Positions 18,524 to 27,343 of a stretch of DNA of 64,000 nt are shown here, piece by piece. Positions within the stretch are counted from its first letter, which is position 1. Each line of letters opens with the position of its first letter. The notes beneath the pieces are model-generated. The model was given only the letters and a program-made list of their open reading frames with translations. It ran no database searches and was not told the DNA's origin. Source of the DNA: Comamonas halotolerans (lineage in GTDB: Bacteria > Pseudomonadota > Gammaproteobacteria > Burkholderiales > Burkholderiaceae_C); contig NZ_JASAUZ010000012.1 in NCBI RefSeq assembly GCF_030162935.1, positions 248,001 through 312,000 of the forward strand. Reading direction: 5' to 3'. The position numbers and the translations under genes were made by a program.

Positions 18524-19936
18524 ATGAACGCCCCCACCGCTTCCACGCAGTTGCAAGTTCGCGCAATTGCCCCCGAATTTCTGCAAGCCCTCAACACTCG
18601 TTTTGGTGCCCAATGCTCCACCGCACAAGCTGTGCGTGAGCAGCATGGCCGTGATGAGGGCTCCATCCAGGCAGACCCACCTGCTGCCGTGGTTTACGCA
18701 CAGAGCACCCAAGATGTGGCCGACTGCGTCAAGCTGGCAGCACAGTTCCAGGTACCCGTCATTCCCTACGGAGCAGGCTCATCACTGGAAGGCCATTTGC
18801 TGGCCGTGCAAGGCGGCATCAGCCTGGATGTGAGCCGAATGAACCAGGTGCTGCGCGTCAATGCCGAAGACATGACCGTCACCGTGCAGCCTGGCATTTT
18901 GCGCAAGCAACTCAACGACGCCATCAAAGACCAGGGGTTGTTCTTCCCCATCGACCCCGGAGCGGACGCCTCGATTGGTGGCATGACCGCCACCCGAGCC
19001 AGCGGTACCAATGCCGTGCGCTATGGCACCATGCGCGAAAACGTGCTGGCGCTGGAAGTGGTCACCGCCAGCGGTGAGATCATTCGCACCGGCAACCGTG
19101 CGAAAAAAAGCGCGGCGGGCTATGACCTGACACGTTTGATGGTGGGCAGCGAAGGCACACTGGGCATCTTCACCGAAATCACACTGCGCCTGTACCCCTT
19201 GCCTGAAGCCGTGAGTGCCGCCATCTGCTCTTTCCCCAGCATTGCCGATGCTGTGCATACCGTGATTCAGACCATCCAGATGGGAGTGCCGATTGCCCGT
19301 GTGGAACTGGTGGATGCCGCCACCGTTGCCATGGTCAACAAGCACAGCAATCTCACTTTGCGCGAAGAACCCATGCTGCTGATGGAGTTCCACGGCAGCC
19401 CCAACGGAGTCAAAGAGCAAGCCGAAACTGTGCAGGACATTGCAGGCGAATTCGGTGGCAAGGACTTTGAGTGGGCCGACACTCCCGAAGAACGCACCCG
19501 GCTGTTTACCGCACGCCATAACGCCTACTTTGCAGGCATTCAAAGCCGCCCAGGCTGCCGCTCCATCACCACCGATACCTGCGTGCCCATCAGCCGTCTG
19601 GCAGACTGCCTGCTCGAATCGATCAATGAGGTGAACGCCAGCGGCATTCCTTACTTTCTGGTAGGCCACGTGGGTGACGGCAACTTCCACTTTGGCTATC
19701 TGATCGATCCGGACAATGCCGACGAACGCGCCCGTGCCGAAGCCTTGAACCATGCGTTGGTGCGACGGGCCATTTCCATGGAAGGCACCTGTACTGGCGA
19801 GCACGGCATCGGCATTCACAAACAGGATTTTTTGCGCGAGGAATGCGGAGAGGGTGCGATTGTCATGATGCGTGCCATCAAGCAGGCACTGGACCCGCTG
19901 AACATTCTCAACCCGGGCAAGATTTTTACGCTCTGA
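18524..19936 (+). CDS. FAD-binding D-lactate dehydrogenase (GlcD/Dld family)
   Basis: 470-aa flavoprotein with an N-terminal PCMH-type FAD domain (IPYGAGSSLEGH near residue 80; DPGADASIGGMTATRASG near 145) and a C-terminal FAD-linked oxidase domain (HVGDGNFHFG near 382; TGEHGIG near 425). It oxidises D-lactate or a related 2-hydroxy acid to pyruvate, passing electrons to cytochrome c or quinone. GlcD proper would be followed by glcE and glcF, which are absent, so a stand-alone cytochrome-type D-lactate dehydrogenase is preferred. Confidence 0.88.
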   Translation: MNAPTASTQLQVRAIAPEFLQALNTRFGAQCSTAQAVREQHGRDEGSIQADPPAAVVYAQSTQDVADCVKLAAQFQVPVIPYGAGSSLEGHLLAVQGGISLDVSRMNQVLRVNAEDMTVTVQPGILRKQLNDAIKDQGLFFPIDPGADASIGGMTATRASGTNAVRYGTMRENVLALEVVTASGEIIRTGNRAKKSAAGYDLTRLMVGSEGTLGIFTEITLRLYPLPEAVSAAICSFPSIADAVHTVIQTIQMGVPIARVELVDAATVAMVNKHSNLTLREEPMLLMEFHGSPNGVKEQAETVQDIAGEFGGKDFEWADTPEERTRLFTARHNAYFAGIQSRPGCRSITTDTCVPISRLADCLLESINEVNASGIPYFLVGHVGDGNFHFGYLIDPDNADERARAEALNHALVRRAISMEGTCTGEHGIGIHKQDFLREECGEGAIVMMRAIKQALDPLNILNPGKIFTL

Positions 19937-19975
19937 GCATGCCATCCTTCGCGCCCTTTTTTCTTGATGTCAGGC

Positions 19976-21232
19976 TCATGCAGTCACTTGCGATGCAACC
20001 CGTTTTTTGTGCACGCTCACCCCTACAGCACCTGCAGACAGGACGCTGATGGCCAGCGCAATCGCCGCACCAAAAAACACTGCGTTAGGCATTTGATGAT
20101 CCATCATCCAGCCAAACATCGGCGCAGCCACAGCAAAACCTGTGTCCAGACCTGAATACACGGTTCCGTACACGCGTCCTGTGTTTCCAGCAGGTGTTGC
20201 GCGCTTGATCAGCATGTCACGCGAAGGGCCTGCCAGACCATGGCCAAAGCCCGCAATCGATGCCACCACCAGCGCCACCATTCCCGGCAGCCACCCTGTC
20301 GCCACCAATGCCAGACAAGCTGCGGCCAACAGCAAAAAGATGGCAATGGTTTTCTCCAAACGCTGCACACGGGCGGCAAGAAAACCACCGCCAATCATGC
20401 CCACGGCACCGCACAACATAAAGCCTGTGACCACCAGCGCCGTGGTACTCAGGGGCAACTCATAAATCTGGTGCAGGGCAGAACTGGAGAAGTTCTGGAT
20501 TGCACTCAAGCCGACCGTGCTCCAGAAAAAGAATGAAAAGCACAGCCACACCGCAGGCAGCTTGAGATAGTCAAACGTGCCCGCTCCGCTGGCCGTCGTG
20601 GAGCTGGTGCTTTTTGCCTGCACCTGCTCTTGCGCATCAAACGCACGATCATCCAGCCAGCGCCGATTGAGCACCATGATCAGCAGCACCACGGCCGCAA
20701 ATATGGCACCGCATAAACATGCCAGCCGCCATGAGCCGCTCCACGTGGTGATACCCGCCATGAACACGGGCGCAGAAGCCCAGCCGATGTTGCCGGAGAT
20801 GCCGTGCACAGAAAACGCATGACCAATATTTTTGGGTGTGACACGCTTGTTCAAAATGGTGAAATCCACCGGGTGAAACGGCGCATTACCCAATCCGGCA
20901 AAGAAGGATGCGGCCAGCAACATGCTGTAGTTTTGGGCAGCGCTGGCAATCAATCCCGCCACCACAAAGCTGGCCAGGGCTGCCCACATCACCCGCTGCG
21001 CACCAACCTTGTCCACGATAAAGCCCGACAACATCTGCCCCACACCTGAGACGATGAAGAACAGCGACACCATCACACCCAGCTGTGCATAGCTATAGCC
21101 GAAGTCGGCAATCAGCCACGGAAACAGCGGTGGCAGCAGCAGGTGGAAAAAGTGCGAAGAGCCGTGGGCCAGACCCACCAAGCCAATGGTGCGCGCATCG
21201 CGGCGCTCAGGAGCAATCACGGAAGCATTCAT
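19976..21232 (-). CDS. MFS transporter
   Basis: About 418-aa major facilitator with 12 predicted helices and a cytoplasmic loop after helix 6 (DDRAFDAQEQVQAKS). It shows MFS signatures such as DKVGAQRVMW between helices 2 and 3. Substrate unknown; some relatives are annotated as fosmidomycin-resistance-like exporters. It is divergent from an AraC regulator with a large shared palindrome between them, an arrangement seen for regulator/exporter pairs such as NimR/NimT. Starts at 21232 and 21241 are both possible; a start at 21283 would lie inside the palindrome and is rejected. Confidence 0.85.
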   Translation of the reverse strand: MNASVIAPERRDARTIGLVGLAHGSSHFFHLLLPPLFPWLIADFGYSYAQLGVMVSLFFIVSGVGQMLSGFIVDKVGAQRVMWAALASFVVAGLIASAAQNYSMLLAASFFAGLGNAPFHPVDFTILNKRVTPKNIGHAFSVHGISGNIGWASAPVFMAGITTWSGSWRLACLCGAIFAAVVLLIMVLNRRWLDDRAFDAQEQVQAKSTSSTTASGAGTFDYLKLPAVWLCFSFFFWSTVGLSAIQNFSSSALHQIYELPLSTTALVVTGFMLCGAVGMIGGGFLAARVQRLEKTIAIFLLLAAACLALVATGWLPGMVALVVASIAGFGHGLAGPSRDMLIKRATPAGNTGRVYGTVYSGLDTGFAVAAPMFGWMMDHQMPNAVFFGAAIALAISVLSAGAVGVSVHKKRVASQVTA

Positions 21233-21259
21233 GTGTCGCATCTTAGGCAGCAGCGTACC

Positions 21260-21302
21260 GGCAGGTATGCGATAGTCGGTCAAAAACTATCGCATACCTG
21301 CC
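21260..21302. promoter_or_regulatory. Large palindromic operator between the MFS and araC genes
   Basis: Perfect inverted repeat with 16-bp arms (GGCAGGTATGCGATAG and its reverse complement) around an 11-bp spacer (TCGGTCAAAAA). It fills most of the short gap between the divergent genes and ends 10 nt before the regulator ATG. Most likely it is the binding site of the AraC-family protein encoded at 21313, controlling both genes. Confidence 0.8.
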
Positions 21303-21312
21303 AAACACTGCC

Positions 21313-22224
21313 ATGAACAAGATTGACGCCTTGCCTGTTGCTGCTGCAGGCACCAATCCGCACCGCAATGCACGTACCTTGGCACAAATCCCTCTGCTCG
21401 ACCCACACCTGTACCGCCCCCATGCGCAGCGCCCGGTGCGCTCCAAAATGCGCGAGCTGGACAAGGACACATTGATCATGCCCCACACCCATGTGTGGGC
21501 ACAGTTGGTGCTCTCTACAGGTGGAGTGGTCAAACTGTCTTTGGCAGACGCGACCTACATCATTCCGCCTCATCGTGCGGTCTGGGTCCCTCCAGGCATT
21601 CCACACGCGACCACCATGGTGGAAACCGCCCGCCTGTACACCGTGTACTTTTTACCCGAAGCCCATGGAGGTGGGCCACAAGCTCGCTGGATGGATGATG
21701 CCGCGTGGCAGGAATGCCGCGTGATGGAGGCCTCGGCGCTGCTGCGTGCCTTGGTGGTGGAGATGGATGCGAGCAGCGATCATGCTCCTCCCCTGTCCAC
21801 CGAACAGCTAGAGCGTGAAGTCCACCTGAGCGCCCTGGTCAGCCATGAGATCCGACATGCGCCAGTCATTCAACTGGGCGTGAGGCTGCCGCAGGACAAG
21901 CGCCTCAAGCATCTGTGCGAGGCTGTCCTGCAAGACCCGACACGCCACGAAACACTGGAGCAGTGGGCACTCGACACAGGTGCCAGCCTGCGTACTGTTG
22001 CGCGCCTGTTCCGCCAGGAGCTGGGCTGCACCTTCACTCAATGGCGCCAACAAGTCGTGCTGGCCAAAGCCGTCACCATGGCTGCACGCCGTCTACCGAT
22101 TGCGTATATCGCCGCAGAACTGGGCTATACGCCCAGTGCATTTAGTGCCTTGGTGCGTCGCACCGTAGGAATGACAGCGGCCACATTTCTGGGGCAGCAA
22201 CACAATGCGTCCACCACCACTTAA
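21313..22224 (+). CDS. AraC-family transcriptional regulator
   Basis: 303-aa regulator with an N-terminal cupin-like ligand domain (MPHTHVWAQLVLS near residue 56; WVPPGIPHAT near 93) and a C-terminal double helix-turn-helix of AraC type (about residues 200-295, with ELGYTPSAFSALVRRTVGMT as the second motif). Organisation resembles NimR/RipA-type regulators. It probably binds the adjacent palindrome. No clear ribosome site lies before 21313 because the operator is so close, so a leaderless mRNA or a downstream start is possible. Its stop codon overlaps that of the convergent methyltransferase gene. Confidence 0.88.
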   Translation: MNKIDALPVAAAGTNPHRNARTLAQIPLLDPHLYRPHAQRPVRSKMRELDKDTLIMPHTHVWAQLVLSTGGVVKLSLADATYIIPPHRAVWVPPGIPHATTMVETARLYTVYFLPEAHGGGPQARWMDDAAWQECRVMEASALLRALVVEMDASSDHAPPLSTEQLEREVHLSALVSHEIRHAPVIQLGVRLPQDKRLKHLCEAVLQDPTRHETLEQWALDTGASLRTVARLFRQELGCTFTQWRQQVVLAKAVTMAARRLPIAYIAAELGYTPSAFSALVRRTVGMTAATFLGQQHNASTTT

Positions 22225-23087
22225 CGCCCGGTGCGCCGCCCGCCAGGGCGTGGCTTGGCGGGATACAGGCTTTGCCCGTGCACCACGATGCCCTGGGGTC
22301 GCAGCGGCAGCATGCCCGCCACTTCATCAGCGTGCACGCTGTCATGGTCCACGGCAGCCAAAGGGGCTTGATAGGCATACACCTCGCGGCCATCCTCAAG
22401 CTGTACGACATAGGTTGGGCTTGCATCCGGAACGGGGAAACTCAAGCTCACCAACCATGTGCCCGGACGCATTTCTCCGAGCGATTTGACCGCCGCGCGC
22501 GACATGCTTTCTGGGCGCTGAAAAAGATATACCAAATCAAAGCTATCCCAATCGCTCTGCCACAAATCACTGCGACGCACAGTAGCCCATGGACAACGTA
22601 CAGCACTGAGCCAACGCAACGGCCAGCTCCATTCCACGCCATATACCTTGGCATGCGGCCACGCACCATGCAAGGCTTTCAACCCATCACCCGCACCACA
22701 ACCGGCATCCAGCACGCAAGCGCCTTCCGGTAAATGTATGTGGTCTGACAAGCCATCCAAGGCACCTGCGGGAGTAGGAAAAACTGGAGCGTCACGCCAT
22801 GCATTAAGTGGATATAGCAGCAGCAAGACGCACAGAGGAAGCAGCCACCACCAGGCAGAGAATGTGCCCGCAGCCAGCACCATCCACGACAGCGGAAAAC
22901 CCAGCGCCAGCATGGCACGCCGCCACCAAGTCTGCCCCCACAAACTCGCAATCAGGCTGAGCAGTGAAGCCAATGCCAACGCCCCCCAGCCGGGCAGCCA
23001 GATCTGGCCCATCAGGAAGCAAGCCCATGCAGCCCCCCAAACCAACAAGGCTGGAATCGGCCACATCCAATAGTTCAAAACACGCAT
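22221..23087 (-). CDS. Membrane-anchored class I SAM-dependent methyltransferase
   Basis: 288-aa protein. The N-terminal ~95 residues contain three or four hydrophobic helices rich in tryptophan. The soluble C-terminal part has the SAM-binding motif VLDAGCGAGDGL near residue 124. Substrate unknown. The start at 23087 (MRVLNYWMWPIP) was chosen because the frame upstream lacks conserved-looking sequence. It is convergent with the AraC gene, sharing the 4-bp TTAA so that each stop codon lies partly inside the other. Confidence 0.75.
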   Translation of the reverse strand: MRVLNYWMWPIPALLVWGAAWACFLMGQIWLPGWGALALASLLSLIASLWGQTWWRRAMLALGFPLSWMVLAAGTFSAWWWLLPLCVLLLLYPLNAWRDAPVFPTPAGALDGLSDHIHLPEGACVLDAGCGAGDGLKALHGAWPHAKVYGVEWSWPLRWLSAVRCPWATVRRSDLWQSDWDSFDLVYLFQRPESMSRAAVKSLGEMRPGTWLVSLSFPVPDASPTYVVQLEDGREVYAYQAPLAAVDHDSVHADEVAGMLPLRPQGIVVHGQSLYPAKPRPGGRRTGR

Positions 23088-23278
23088 GTCGCCATATTGC
23101 ACCAAAGCAACGCTCACCAAGTTGCCTGAACAGCGAACATGCCTCTGGGTAGATTGGCTATGTCTTTTTGCAAAGAACAGGCAAAATTCTCCAAAAAGTA
23201 TCAAAACGAAACTAAGTGTGCGCAAACCCAAAAAAACAACAAGAATCTCACCATCCAAAAGAATGGGCGGAGAAATTT

Positions 23279-23878
23279 ATGCATTTCAAGAACTTGGGAT
23301 GGATTTCATTTGCAGCACTGGTTATCGCAGGCTGTGCACAGACTCCTGCTGATCAGCTATCACGCTCAGAAACTGTGCGTGTTTGTACCGGCAACAGCTG
23401 CGTAGACCAGCACCGTGACACTGTCACCTTCAAGGAGGCAGCTTCAGATCCTGAGGCAGAGCGCCGCCTGCAAGCGCTGGAGCAACTGGGAGAGAAAAAT
23501 CCCAAGGCTGCATACGACCTCGCCCTGCGCTTTCTGCGCGGCGATGGTGTTGACCGCGACAGCCACCAAGGCATCGAGTGGATGCGCAAAGCTGGTGACC
23601 AGGGTTTGGTCGACGCCCAGTTTGCCCTGGGCCGCCTATATCTGATGGGATTTGAAGAAATGGGCTCCGACCCGGCAGAAGCCGAGGCCTGGCTGACTCG
23701 TGCAGCCGCCAAAGGTCACAAGGAAGCAGCACGCCTGCTCCCTCAGGCACAAGCGGCCAAAAAAGATGAACATGCCGCGTACCAAGTTCGTGAAGCGGAC
23801 CGTAAATCGTGGGGATATTGGTATACCTCTGCTCCCTATTACTGGCACTGGAGAGGCTCCAGCTGGTATTTGCACTGA
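23279..23878 (+). CDS. Sel1-repeat lipoprotein
   Basis: 199-aa lipoprotein. Lipobox LVIAGC places the lipidated cysteine at residue 19. Two or more Sel1-like (TPR-type) repeats lie at about residues 70-150 (NPKAAYDLALRFLRGDGV, GDQGLVDAQFALGRLYLMG). Sel1 repeats mediate protein-protein contacts at the cell envelope. It is followed 55 bp later on the same strand by a CsgG-family lipoprotein, so they may act together. The ATG follows GGGCGGAGAAA. Confidence 0.8.
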   Translation: MHFKNLGWISFAALVIAGCAQTPADQLSRSETVRVCTGNSCVDQHRDTVTFKEAASDPEAERRLQALEQLGEKNPKAAYDLALRFLRGDGVDRDSHQGIEWMRKAGDQGLVDAQFALGRLYLMGFEEMGSDPAEAEAWLTRAAAKGHKEAARLLPQAQAAKKDEHAAYQVREADRKSWGYWYTSAPYYWHWRGSSWYLH

Positions 23879-23933
23879 TCACGGCAGCATTTGCTGCTCC
23901 CGTTTTATATTTCAACGAAAGTGAACCTCATCC

Positions 23934-24758
23934 ATGTCCATGAAGACTTTGACTCTGATCTCCGCCGCGTCTGCTCTGATGCTGACCGCATGCGTAACAC
24001 CTGGCGGCGGCTTGGTCTCCACAGGCAACTCGGGCACAGCAGCCACGGGGGCAGCAGGCGGAGCAACCAGTGTTGATGCCAACGACTCACTGGAGCGCTG
24101 CGACGCCCCTCTGGGCACGATTGCCGTGGATGATGGTCGTGGTAAAGAATGGTTTGCCAGCTTTGGTCAAGCAACACAAGTGACCAATATTGAGCCTCTG
24201 ATTCGCTTGGCCGTACAGCAGTCCAACTGCTTTGTGATCACATCCATTGGTAACAACCGTACCGACAGCCGCATCAGCGCCATCACTGACAAGCAACGCA
24301 ATTCGGGTGAGTTCCGCGCAGGTTCTCGTCAGCAGAAAGGCCAACGTGTTGCTGCGGACTACTACCTGGAGCCTGCCATCATCATCAACAACGAAGCTGT
24401 TGGCGGCCTGGCTGCCGGCCTGGGCGGCTTGTTTGGCGGTGTAGCAGGTGCTCTGGCTGGCAACTTGCAAAGCAAGCAGTCGGTGGTCACCATGACCATG
24501 TTTGACATCCGCTCGGGAGTCCAGCTATCCATCTCGGAAGGCAATGCCACAGCCACCAACTACGGTGCGGCTCTGGGGGGCCTGGGCGGCAGTGCTGCAG
24601 CCGGTCTTGGCGGTTTCTCCCGCACACCGGAAGGCAAGGCCACAGTGGCAGCCTTCATGGATGCGTACAACAAGATGGTGGTGTCTTTGCGCAACTACAA
24701 GGCCCAAGAAGTCAAGGGCGGCCTGGGCAAGGGAGGCCGTCTGAAGGTAGGCAAGTAA
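23934..24758 (+). CDS. CsgG/HfaB-family outer-membrane lipoprotein
   Basis: 274-aa lipoprotein with lipobox LMLTAC (cysteine near residue 20), followed by a low-complexity Gly/Thr/Ala stretch and a CsgG-like domain (EPLIRLAVQQSNCFVITS near 90; ADYYLEPAIIINN near 140). A glycine-rich segment (about residues 155-180) precedes the QSKQSVVTMTMFDIRSG strand. CsgG forms the curli secretion pore, but no csgA/B/E/F genes are present, so it more likely belongs to the broad CsgG-like family with an unknown envelope role. ATG could also be at 23940. Confidence 0.8.
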   Translation: MSMKTLTLISAASALMLTACVTPGGGLVSTGNSGTAATGAAGGATSVDANDSLERCDAPLGTIAVDDGRGKEWFASFGQATQVTNIEPLIRLAVQQSNCFVITSIGNNRTDSRISAITDKQRNSGEFRAGSRQQKGQRVAADYYLEPAIIINNEAVGGLAAGLGGLFGGVAGALAGNLQSKQSVVTMTMFDIRSGVQLSISEGNATATNYGAALGGLGGSAAAGLGGFSRTPEGKATVAAFMDAYNKMVVSLRNYKAQEVKGGLGKGGRLKVGK

Positions 24759-24782
24759 GCCGCTTCGGCACCCCACAAAAGG

Positions 24783-24809
24783 AAAAGGGCTTCCAAGGAA
24801 GCCCTTTTT
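24783..24809. terminator. Bidirectional terminator between csgG-like gene and parB
   Basis: Palindrome AAAAGGGCTTCC / GGAAGCCCTTTT, with T-run on the + strand (TTTTTA) and A-run on the other side. It serves the csgG-like gene and possibly parB. Confidence 0.9.
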
Positions 24810-24835
24810 ATTGTCCTATGGTCCTTCTATGGCCC

Positions 24836-25750
24836 TCAGCCACGCAGCTTTTCAATCAACCCGTTGAGCTCTTCCAGCGAGCCAAACTGAATCGCCAGCT
24901 CCCCCATATCCTGCAACTTGCCATGACGTTTCACACGTTTTTTAACGCGCACTTCCACCTGCGCCATCAGCACGTCTGACAACTCCTCCTCCACGCGCTG
25001 CACATCGCGTGATTTGCTGACCTTCTTGGTCTTGGCCGCAATCGTGCCATCACTGCTTTCCGCAATTTTTTTGACCAGGTTTTCGGCTTCACGTACCGAC
25101 AGTTTCTTGGCCGCGATCTGATTGGCGGCCGAGATCTGCTCGGCCTTGTCCAGCGCCAGCAAAGCCCGTGCGTGTCCCATGTCCACATCGCCGGCCATAA
25201 GCATGGTTTGCACAGGCTCCGTGAGGTTCAGCAAGCGCAGCAAATTGGAAGCAGCAGAGCGCGAACGCCCCACCGATTGCGCCGCCTGCTCATGGGTGTA
25301 GTTGAACTCCTTGACCAGACGCGCCAGACCTTGGGCTTCTTCCAGTGGGTTGAGGTCCTCACGCTGAATGTTTTCGATCAGCGCCATGGCGGCAGCAGCT
25401 TCGTCAGGCACATCACGTACCAGCACAGGCACCGTGTCCAGACCCGCCAGTTTGGAAGCGCGATAGCGGCGCTCACCAGCAATGATTTCGTACTTGCCCT
25501 TGTGCTCGCCCTTGGTCAGCTTGCGCACCAGGATGGGTTGCATGATGCCCTGGGCCTTGATGCTTTCTGCCAGCTCATACAAAGCACCTTCATCCATGCG
25601 CGTGCGCGGCTGGTACTGCCCCGCCACCATTTGGTCAACCGACAATGTGCTGGGAACATCGGCAACCGCAGCAGCTGGAGCCTCATCCACTTTAGGGCCC
25701 AACAAGGCCTCCAGGCCACGTCCCAGGCCCTTAGGTTTCTTTGTCACCAT
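24836..25750 (-). CDS. parB: Chromosome partitioning protein ParB
   Basis: 304-aa CTP-dependent DNA clamp that loads at parS and spreads. The N-terminus KKPKGLGRGLEALLG is the ParA-contacting tail typical of chromosomal ParB. The CTP-binding motifs are GERRYRAS near residue 93 and ENIQREDLNPLEEA near 126. A helix-turn-helix (THEQAAQSVGRSRSAASNLLR) recognises parS, and a basic C-terminal dimer domain ends the protein. It is the last gene of the mnmG-rsmG-parA-hydrolase-parB series. Its start overlaps the preceding hydrolase gene by 20 bp. Four parS sites lie 1.7-7.1 kb upstream. Confidence 0.96.
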   Translation of the reverse strand: MVTKKPKGLGRGLEALLGPKVDEAPAAAVADVPSTLSVDQMVAGQYQPRTRMDEGALYELAESIKAQGIMQPILVRKLTKGEHKGKYEIIAGERRYRASKLAGLDTVPVLVRDVPDEAAAAMALIENIQREDLNPLEEAQGLARLVKEFNYTHEQAAQSVGRSRSAASNLLRLLNLTEPVQTMLMAGDVDMGHARALLALDKAEQISAANQIAAKKLSVREAENLVKKIAESSDGTIAAKTKKVSKSRDVQRVEEELSDVLMAQVEVRVKKRVKRHGKLQDMGELAIQFGSLEELNGLIEKLRG

Positions 25751-26330
25751 GGCTTTCCTCTTTCATCAGTTTTTGCAGCATGACATGGCCTGCATCCCAC
25801 TGCCCCAGACCACTGTCGCTATTGATATGTCCTGCTGAGCCCAGATCCACAAACTCTGCACCCCATGCCTGGGCCATGTGCTGCGCACGCTTTGGGCTGC
25901 AATACGGATCATTTTGACTGCCAACCAAGATGCAGGGGAACGGCAGGCACTTGAGCATGATGGGAGACCAGCCTGGCAATATTTCTCGCAAGTCAGGCTG
26001 CTCCACATCAGCAGGAGCAACCAGCAATGCAGCCCTCACCTTGCGCTTCGCCAAAGGCGAGTGTGCGGCCCACCACGCCGTCAAGATGCAGCCCAGACTG
26101 TGAGCTACCAGAACCACCTCGCGTTCGCTGTCCAGCACCGCTTCCTGCAACTGTATGGACCAGTCCCCGCGCAATGGGCGCTGCCAGTCATGCTGCTGCA
26201 CCCGCGTATAGCCATAGCGCTGCTCCCACTGGCTCTGCCAGTGCTCAGCATCCGAGTTTTGCCAGCCTGGCAAAAGCAGTACACGCGGAGTATTCACAGC
26301 ATCTGTCACTCTGGGTTGAGGTTGCGACAC
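25731..26330 (-). CDS. RBBP9/YdeN-type alpha/beta hydrolase between parA and parB
   Basis: 199-aa serine hydrolase of the RBBP9/YdeN (DUF676-like) family. An N-terminal VLLLPGWQNSDAEHWQ oxyanion segment, the nucleophile elbow AHSLGC near residue 77, an aspartate in GSQNDPYC near 140 and a histidine in GSAGHINSD near 170 make a plausible catalytic triad. Substrate unknown. It is inserted between parA (44 bp upstream) and parB (20-bp overlap), so translation of parB is likely coupled to it. A partition function is not implied by the sequence. Confidence 0.88.
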   Translation of the reverse strand: MSQPQPRVTDAVNTPRVLLLPGWQNSDAEHWQSQWEQRYGYTRVQQHDWQRPLRGDWSIQLQEAVLDSEREVVLVAHSLGCILTAWWAAHSPLAKRKVRAALLVAPADVEQPDLREILPGWSPIMLKCLPFPCILVGSQNDPYCSPKRAQHMAQAWGAEFVDLGSAGHINSDSGLGQWDAGHVMLQKLMKEESHGDKET

Positions 26331-26374
26331 ACATTGGCAACCCGTGGGTTCAACAAGTCAAAGATCAATGCCAT

Positions 26375-27145
26375 TCACATTTTGCGAATGCGCTTGACCA
26401 TCTCTTTGGCAAAATCAACAAACGCCTTGCTGCCCTTGGCAGAGGGGTCGAATACCACCCCTGGCACACCATAGCTGGGAGCTTCAGCCAAGCGCACATT
26501 GCGGGGGATCACGGTGTCAAACACCTTGTCGCCAAAGTGCGCCTTGAGCTGTTCACTGACTTGTTGCTGCAGCGTGGTGCGAGGGTCGAACATCACACGC
26601 AGCAAACCAATGATTTGCAGCTCTTTGTTCATATTGGCATGCACCTGCTTGATGGTGTTGACCAAGTCTGTCAGGCCCTCCAGGGCAAAGTACTCGCACT
26701 GCATGGGCACAATCACGCCATGTGCCGAGCACAACCCATTGAGTGTCAACATCGACAAGCTGGGCGGACAATCGATCAACACAAAATCGAAGTCACCATC
26801 TGCAGCGGCCAAAGCTGCTTTCAGTCGCTCATTCCGGCGATCCAGTGAAACAAGCTCAATCTCGGCCCCGCTGAGCTCCCGGTTTGCTCCCAGCACGTGG
26901 TAGCCGCACTTTTCAGACAGTACCGCAGCTTCTTTGATGGAGGCAGACTCCAGCAGAACGTCATAGACACTGAGTTCCAGTGCACGTTTATCAACGCCAG
27001 AACCCATCGTGGCATTGCCTTGCGGATCCAGATCCACCAACAACACACGCTGACCCACTTTGGCCAATCCTGCCGCCAAGTTCACTGCTGTTGTTGTTTT
27101 ACCGACGCCACCCTTTTGGTTGGCAATACAGAAAATTTTGGCCAT
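26375..27145 (-). CDS. parA: Chromosome partitioning ATPase ParA (Soj)
   Basis: 256-aa deviant Walker ATPase. Walker A KGGVGKTTT begins at residue 11 with the signature lysine, LLVDLDPQGNAT near residue 40 is Walker A', and FVLIDCPPSLS near 115 is Walker B. It drives segregation of ParB-parS complexes through nucleoid binding. The start at 27145 (MAKIFCIANQ) matches the family; the upstream open frame does not. Order with rsmG upstream and parB downstream is the classical origin-proximal arrangement. Confidence 0.96.
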   Translation of the reverse strand: MAKIFCIANQKGGVGKTTTAVNLAAGLAKVGQRVLLVDLDPQGNATMGSGVDKRALELSVYDVLLESASIKEAAVLSEKCGYHVLGANRELSGAEIELVSLDRRNERLKAALAAADGDFDFVLIDCPPSLSMLTLNGLCSAHGVIVPMQCEYFALEGLTDLVNTIKQVHANMNKELQIIGLLRVMFDPRTTLQQQVSEQLKAHFGDKVFDTVIPRNVRLAEAPSYGVPGVVFDPSAKGSKAFVDFAKEMVKRIRKM

Positions 27146-27224
27146 GAGAGATTGCTGGTGAAAGGCGCAAACTGCGCAGAATAGGAACATGCTTTGCGCA
27201 ACAAGCTACTGTCACACAAAGGAA

Positions 27225-27253
27225 AAAGGCCAAGCACACTGGCTTTGGCCTTT
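27225..27253 (-). terminator. Terminator after rsmG
   Basis: Inverted repeat AAAGGCCAA / TTGGCCTTT followed on the minus strand by further T residues. It lies in the 198-bp gap between rsmG and parA, so it may separate mnmG-rsmG from the par genes or act partially. Confidence 0.7.
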
Positions 27254-27343
27254 CAATGTGGCAAGTGGACCTGCCAGATATTTTGCTTATCCACCCTCAC
27301 ATCGAAAACCTAAGTTTATGCGAGGAGCGCACAAGATGTTTGT

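Noticed and set aside
21242..21283. Upstream N-terminal extension of the MFS gene starting at 21283
   Set aside because: The extension would be encoded by the operator palindrome and is not transporter-like.
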